Below are positions 60,130 to 64,000 of a stretch of 64,000 nucleotides of DNA, piece after piece. Source of the stretch: Azadirachta indica (lineage: Eukaryota; Streptophyta; Magnoliopsida; Sapindales; Meliaceae); assembly GCA_022749755.1 (NCBI GenBank), contig CM040445.1, positions 8,205,182 through 8,269,181 on the forward strand, given 5' to 3'. The position numbers were made by a program, and so were the translations under genes. How positions within the stretch are numbered: position 1 is the stretch's first letter; each line of letters starts with the position of its first letter. A model generated the notes under the pieces. That model was not told where the DNA came from, searched no databases, and saw only the letters and a program-made list of their open reading frames with translations.

Positions 60130-61904
60130 ATATCTTTTTTTTCAAATCAACCACAAAAGTTTTGTTTCCCTTTTCCATAACCTTAAATTCAGTGTTTGAT
60201 GCTGACATAACCCTACAATGTTTGCCTGCCTTGATTGCTGCCTCTAGCTCTTTTTGTATATATGGTAGAAGTTCAATGTTCCATTTTCTTGCTTAAGATA
60301 ATCTCTTATGCATCATTTTCATAACCTTTCTTTGTATGAACTCAAGTAATGCAAAGATTGGCTTTGCGCTATGTGCGCCTAGCTTTTATGTGCACCTAGC
60401 TAACTATTCCAAGACCTTGTTAAGTTGTTTGTTAAATGTTCACACTTCAAATCGTAGTTGAATGCATACTTGGACCAAAAATGAGGAGGGATCTTCATCA
60501 ACCAATTATATGCCTCTTTTTTCAAACTTAATTATATCTTTGTACAAGGTGAAATTAGATTTTGCTGTTGATTTTGCTATTGCCCGGAATAAGTATTATA
60601 AAACCAATGCAGGCCATTAACTTCTCATATTCGCACAAATGTGTCTAGCACAACACCTCATATTTGCAGCCCACCAATATTTAGTCAGCCCCCTAATCAC
60701 TCATTTCTATCTATTAGTCATATAGTTGCTTTCTCATTTGTAATGTCAAGATAATTACCCAACAACTTAAGAACCAACTTTATGACTTCAAATTCTCACC
60801 TTTACATATGCAACAACTATTAGAAATACTTCACTGTTTGCATCAAGTGTAACAGCAGATAATAGAACTCCCTTATATGGTCCTTTGAGATGACACCTAT
60901 CTAACCCTATAAATATCCTACACTCATTGACAAACCTAAACTTTAAAGTTGTAAAATTGATAAAAAAACCTCTTAAATCTTATTGTGTTTCTCACATGGT
61001 AGGTTTGTAGCTTAACCATTAACCTTGGGTTTGTCTTTTCCAATATTTTTGTATAAAAGGGTAACTTTGCAAAAAACTATGCAAAGTCTTTAGTGCTTTT
61101 AAACAGTGCCCTTGTCTTAGCACTGTACAGATTCTTTTTCTACATATGCACTCCAAACCTATATGCAAGCTTATCCCTTATTGCATCTACACCCATTTAA
61201 AGGTTATAAGTTAAAGATTTTTCAAATTGCTGAGTTATCCATTCTTTAGTGGCATCCTTATTTTACTGTGCCCAAAACAAGTATGTTGATTATTAAGCTT
61301 CTTGATGATAAAACTAAAGCCACCCTTGTATGGAGATACATAAATCTTCTAAGGGTAATCAAGATGCTTGCGTTCCCCAATAAACCTTTTTTTTGTCATT
61401 TCTTTTCTTGAAAAGTTGAAACCCTTCTCTCAAAACACTCATTGATTTCTGCTATAAAAGCTTTAATGGTTGGAAATTCATGACCAACCTCGAACTTGAT
61501 CTCATTCCTAACACCTCTTTTGTACATTTTGCTTCCCACCGCTTTTGCCTTTTGTAACACTTTCCTATTTGCCAATCATTATCTAATGATGTTAGCAATC
61601 CCTCCTTTTTATCGTCACTGTTGTAATTAGATAATTGCTCATTACTGTCATCATTAACAACTTTACCATTTTCACTGCCTTCAACTAGATCCTCAATAAT
61701 GGTAGCCTCATAGTCACTATCTATGCCATCATCTGACCACTCAGCCTCCTCATCATTAACATCTCTTGTGGGAATATATTGTTGCTGGTAATTTAATTTG
61801 ACACTTCTGTCTTGGTCATGTTCTATGTGTTAAGCTTTTATAGGTGATGCTATTATGGCCTTAGGGGTGTATGCTCTACTGCTATAGACTCAGGCACTGT
61901 TTGC

Positions 61905-62060
61905 GTTATTGTTGTGGGCTCAAATGATGGAGCCTTAGGTTGTGTGGGCTGAAATAATGATGGCTCAAGTTCTATGGGCTCAAATTGTTTGGGCTCAGGT
62001 TGTATGGCTCAGGATATGTAAGCTCAGGTTATGTGGGCTTAGTTGGTGTGGGCTTAGGCT
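61905..62060. repeat. Degenerate GGGCTCAGGTTGT short tandem repeat
   Basis: About ten copies of a 12-17-bp unit related to GGGCTCAGGTTGTGT occur in the N-terminal region of the transposase. On the coding (minus) strand they would give a Pro/Gln/Glu-type repeat, as low-complexity linkers do. Confidence 0.7.
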
Positions 62061-63614
62061 GAAGTTATGTGGGTTGTGTAGGGTTTTCAACTTAAAAATA
62101 CATTAGTGTAGGTCATGCTTGTGTTTTTGGGTTTTCGATTTGTAGGAACAGAATTCAAATACTGCATGAGGGTCTTCGTTAGGTTATGTGTTTTTCTATT
62201 TGGGGTGCTGTTTGAGCTTTTATTTGTGTTTGTAGTTGAGCTTCTGCATGAGAATCTTCCTGCTCATCAAAAAGCTTTTTTTTAAATTGTAATTAAAGCA
62301 TGTAGGGTAGGGTTCTTAGACTATTGAAATGGTATCTTTGGGATAATAATCTCTAAAGGTAAATATTCTACTTCGATCTCCATGTCAACAACTCCATATT
62401 ATTAAATCTTCTAATCATGTCCAACAATTGCATGTTAGTTACAATCTCAATTCTATCATTCTCTTTAGGTATCACAATAAGTCTTAAACTTCTTCGCTAA
62501 CAATAGCTCCCTATCAAAATACTCATTCACTTAACTCAGTGTAGATAGTGACCAAATTAATGTAGTTACGTATGCAAACCAAGATCATACTCCTTTCCTA
62601 AAACCTAGTAGTCAACCTCACACCTTCATAGTTTGGGTCAGCTATCTGTTGAATGCAATCCTCATTCAGTAGCCATCATAACAACATCGACTATCACAAA
62701 CCTAATATTTGCAAATTTTAATACATAAAAAACCAATGATTATAAGACATGCATGCATATAACATGATATAGAATGTAACTTTTTCACAAACCACAAACA
62801 GGGGCTTCAGCAAAGTGGATAACTCTTATTCGTAACACATGCATTTTCAAACCTAAGCATTTGTAACCCACACAAATCAATAACAATCACTCTAATACAT
62901 GAAGCACATATTTACAAGACATTTCTAACAGTTCAATAATAAATTGGCTCAAAACAAAATTGAAAAGAACCCATGAAACAAGCTTTAGAGTTTTTTGATT
63001 TTTCGAATACTTCTTATATTTCAATCAGGTTAGGAACAAATTTTGCTAATTTTTACACTAAAAACAACGATTTACACATTTATTTTCGTAGTTCAAACAA
63101 CCAAAAAAACCAATGAACACGTACCATAATGCTTCGCCAATAGTCGCAGCAATACAAAAAACCTCTTTCAAACCAAATTTTTGACAGATTCTAGTAGGGT
63201 TTATGAATTTTGATCAATGATCGCAATAATGAAACATGATTTTTTGGTTGAAATGGGTATAGATATGAGATGGTTTTGTATTCATGGGTTTTGGCATGAT
63301 ATACATGAAAGGTTGCCACAATAACATCAGCCACGTGGACGGTTGTGATTATATCTTTTGATTTTAATGACTCAGATCTTCTTATGCTAATAGTGATTTT
63401 ACTTTGCCTACTACTATATGTTTTGTATTTTATTTAATTTTATTTATTCACTTCAAAAACCATGTAAAAATACCATCCTGACCTTTAAGAGCATAACAAG
63501 GATGGAAAATCATAATGGAAGGTATGCAACTAATAAATATTTTGGGTTCGGGTACCACCTACTTGACAATTATTTTCAAAAACAGCACCTTGCTGTCATT
63601 CTTCCTTATTAGAA

Positions 63615-64000
63615 CAAGCATTATCACAAGTAATACAATAAATTTTTTCAACAATATGCATCTTTCTAAAAATTTCATTATTGTTCAAAAATAATAGATG
63701 ATATATGTGGGTATTCTAATTCTTTAAAAGCCATTATTCTTTTTTGTATAAACCAATTTTCATCAATGTAGTGCTTTGTAGCACATATGAAGCCTAATTT
63801 ATTACACCTAGTATAAGCAATAACTTAATTGAAATGTGTAAAATAATTAACCAATTTTTGTTTAATCATATAATATACTTTCACAATACCATATCTAATT
63901 TTCATTCTATGAATAAAAGTAAAATGAGATTAAAGATACCTCTTTATAAATTTGGTCAAGTAATGAGATTCTTCAATTGTAAAAGACAACTTTTTTGAAG
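63615..64000. other. AT-rich flank right of the MULE
   Basis: Nothing recognisable is seen in these last bases. Confidence 0.5.

Larger units (their letters stand above)
59790..62385 (-). pseudogene. mudrA-like transposase of the complete MULE, degenerate
   Basis: From a possible start MEIEVEYLPLE near 62385, the minus strand gives a low-complexity Pro/Gln-rich part and an acidic stretch (EWSDDGIDSDYEAT, about 61740). Then come FEVGHEFPTIKAFIAEINE (about 61480), KDATKEWITQQFEKSL, the catalytic segment IFIGLDRCHLKGPYKGVLLS (about 60900), VTLDANSEVF, and LVGCKYEV-like then RHICANM text (about 60650). Last are FKVMEKGNKTFVVDLKKKIC of the SWIM finger (about 60160), the region to IKPLIDESAW (about 59930), and a decayed zinc knuckle CKQNEHNKRSY (about 59815). 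Domain order is that of MURA proteins. Frames are broken in many places. The longest open piece is 60095-59865, 76 codons. Confidence 0.88.
58614..63605 (-). mobile_element. Complete Mutator-like element, 4,992 bp, with 9-bp TSD
   Basis: The left end GGGAGAATGATAGTGAGGTA and the reverse complement of the right end GGAAGAATGACAGCAAGGTG begin terminal inverted repeats of about 130 bp. They go on through ATTTTTGAAAACAATTGTTC/GTTTTTGAAAATAATTGTC and TTAGTCGCATATCTTCC/TTAGTTGCATACCTTCC. An exact 9-bp direct repeat TTATTAGAA flanks it (58605-58613 and 63606-63614), the Mutator hallmark. Inside are a decayed mudrA-like transposase (minus) and a second ORF on the plus strand running towards it. Confidence 0.93.

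Overview
The window reads as nuclear DNA of a flowering plant, most likely a eudicot. It is very AT-rich, its genes have plant-type introns, and the recognisable proteins are plant families: a RING-CH/DUF3675 E3 ligase, a CLE peptide precursor, a GT47 exostosin glycosyltransferase and a mini zinc finger (MIF). I cannot name the species from sequence alone. Transposons and AT-rich intergenic DNA make up most of the window. No rRNA, tRNA gene or CRISPR array was seen.

Layout. 1-8.3 kb: a decayed Ty3/gypsy retrotransposon on the minus strand (LTR, gag, protease, a 3' piece of reverse transcriptase) with a MULE-like terminus at its left edge, then a broken FAR1-type Mutator transposase on the plus strand. 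8.3-14.5 kb: AT-rich DNA with a non-autonomous element flanked by a perfect 9-bp duplication (9399-10846). 14.5-24.5 kb: the gene-rich part, with the RING-CH gene (seven coding exons, one GC-AG intron, one apparent 1-bp frameshift), a CLE45-like peptide gene, and, convergent with it, a two-exon GT47 gene. 24.6-31.5 kb: small TIR elements, SINE-like pieces and a 1.95-kb element with arms of about 640 bp. 31.5-41.5 kb: what I interpret as one old Mutator-like element of about 10 kb. It has inverted terminal arms, a degenerate MURA-type transposase, and a tandem array of four units of about 860-900 bp rich in TTTTCGGGTA-type motifs; two smaller TIR elements are nested in the array. 42-43 kb: a 959-bp non-autonomous MULE with a perfect 9-bp duplication. 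46.9-47.4 kb: a MIF gene on the minus strand with telomere-box motifs. 47.4-58.5 kb: AT-rich spacer with many microsatellites, including a 31-base C run and a Z-DNA-like tract. 58.6-63.6 kb: a complete 5.0-kb Mutator-like element with TIRs, a perfect 9-bp duplication, a decayed transposase and a second, convergent GRF-zinc-finger-like ORF.

The four host genes have no obvious shared pathway: protein ubiquitination at membranes, secreted peptide signalling, Golgi polysaccharide synthesis, and negative regulation of ZF-HD transcription factors. The main theme is repeated invasion by Mutator-superfamily elements. At least five TIR elements are defined here; three have perfect 9-bp duplications and two more have near-perfect ones.
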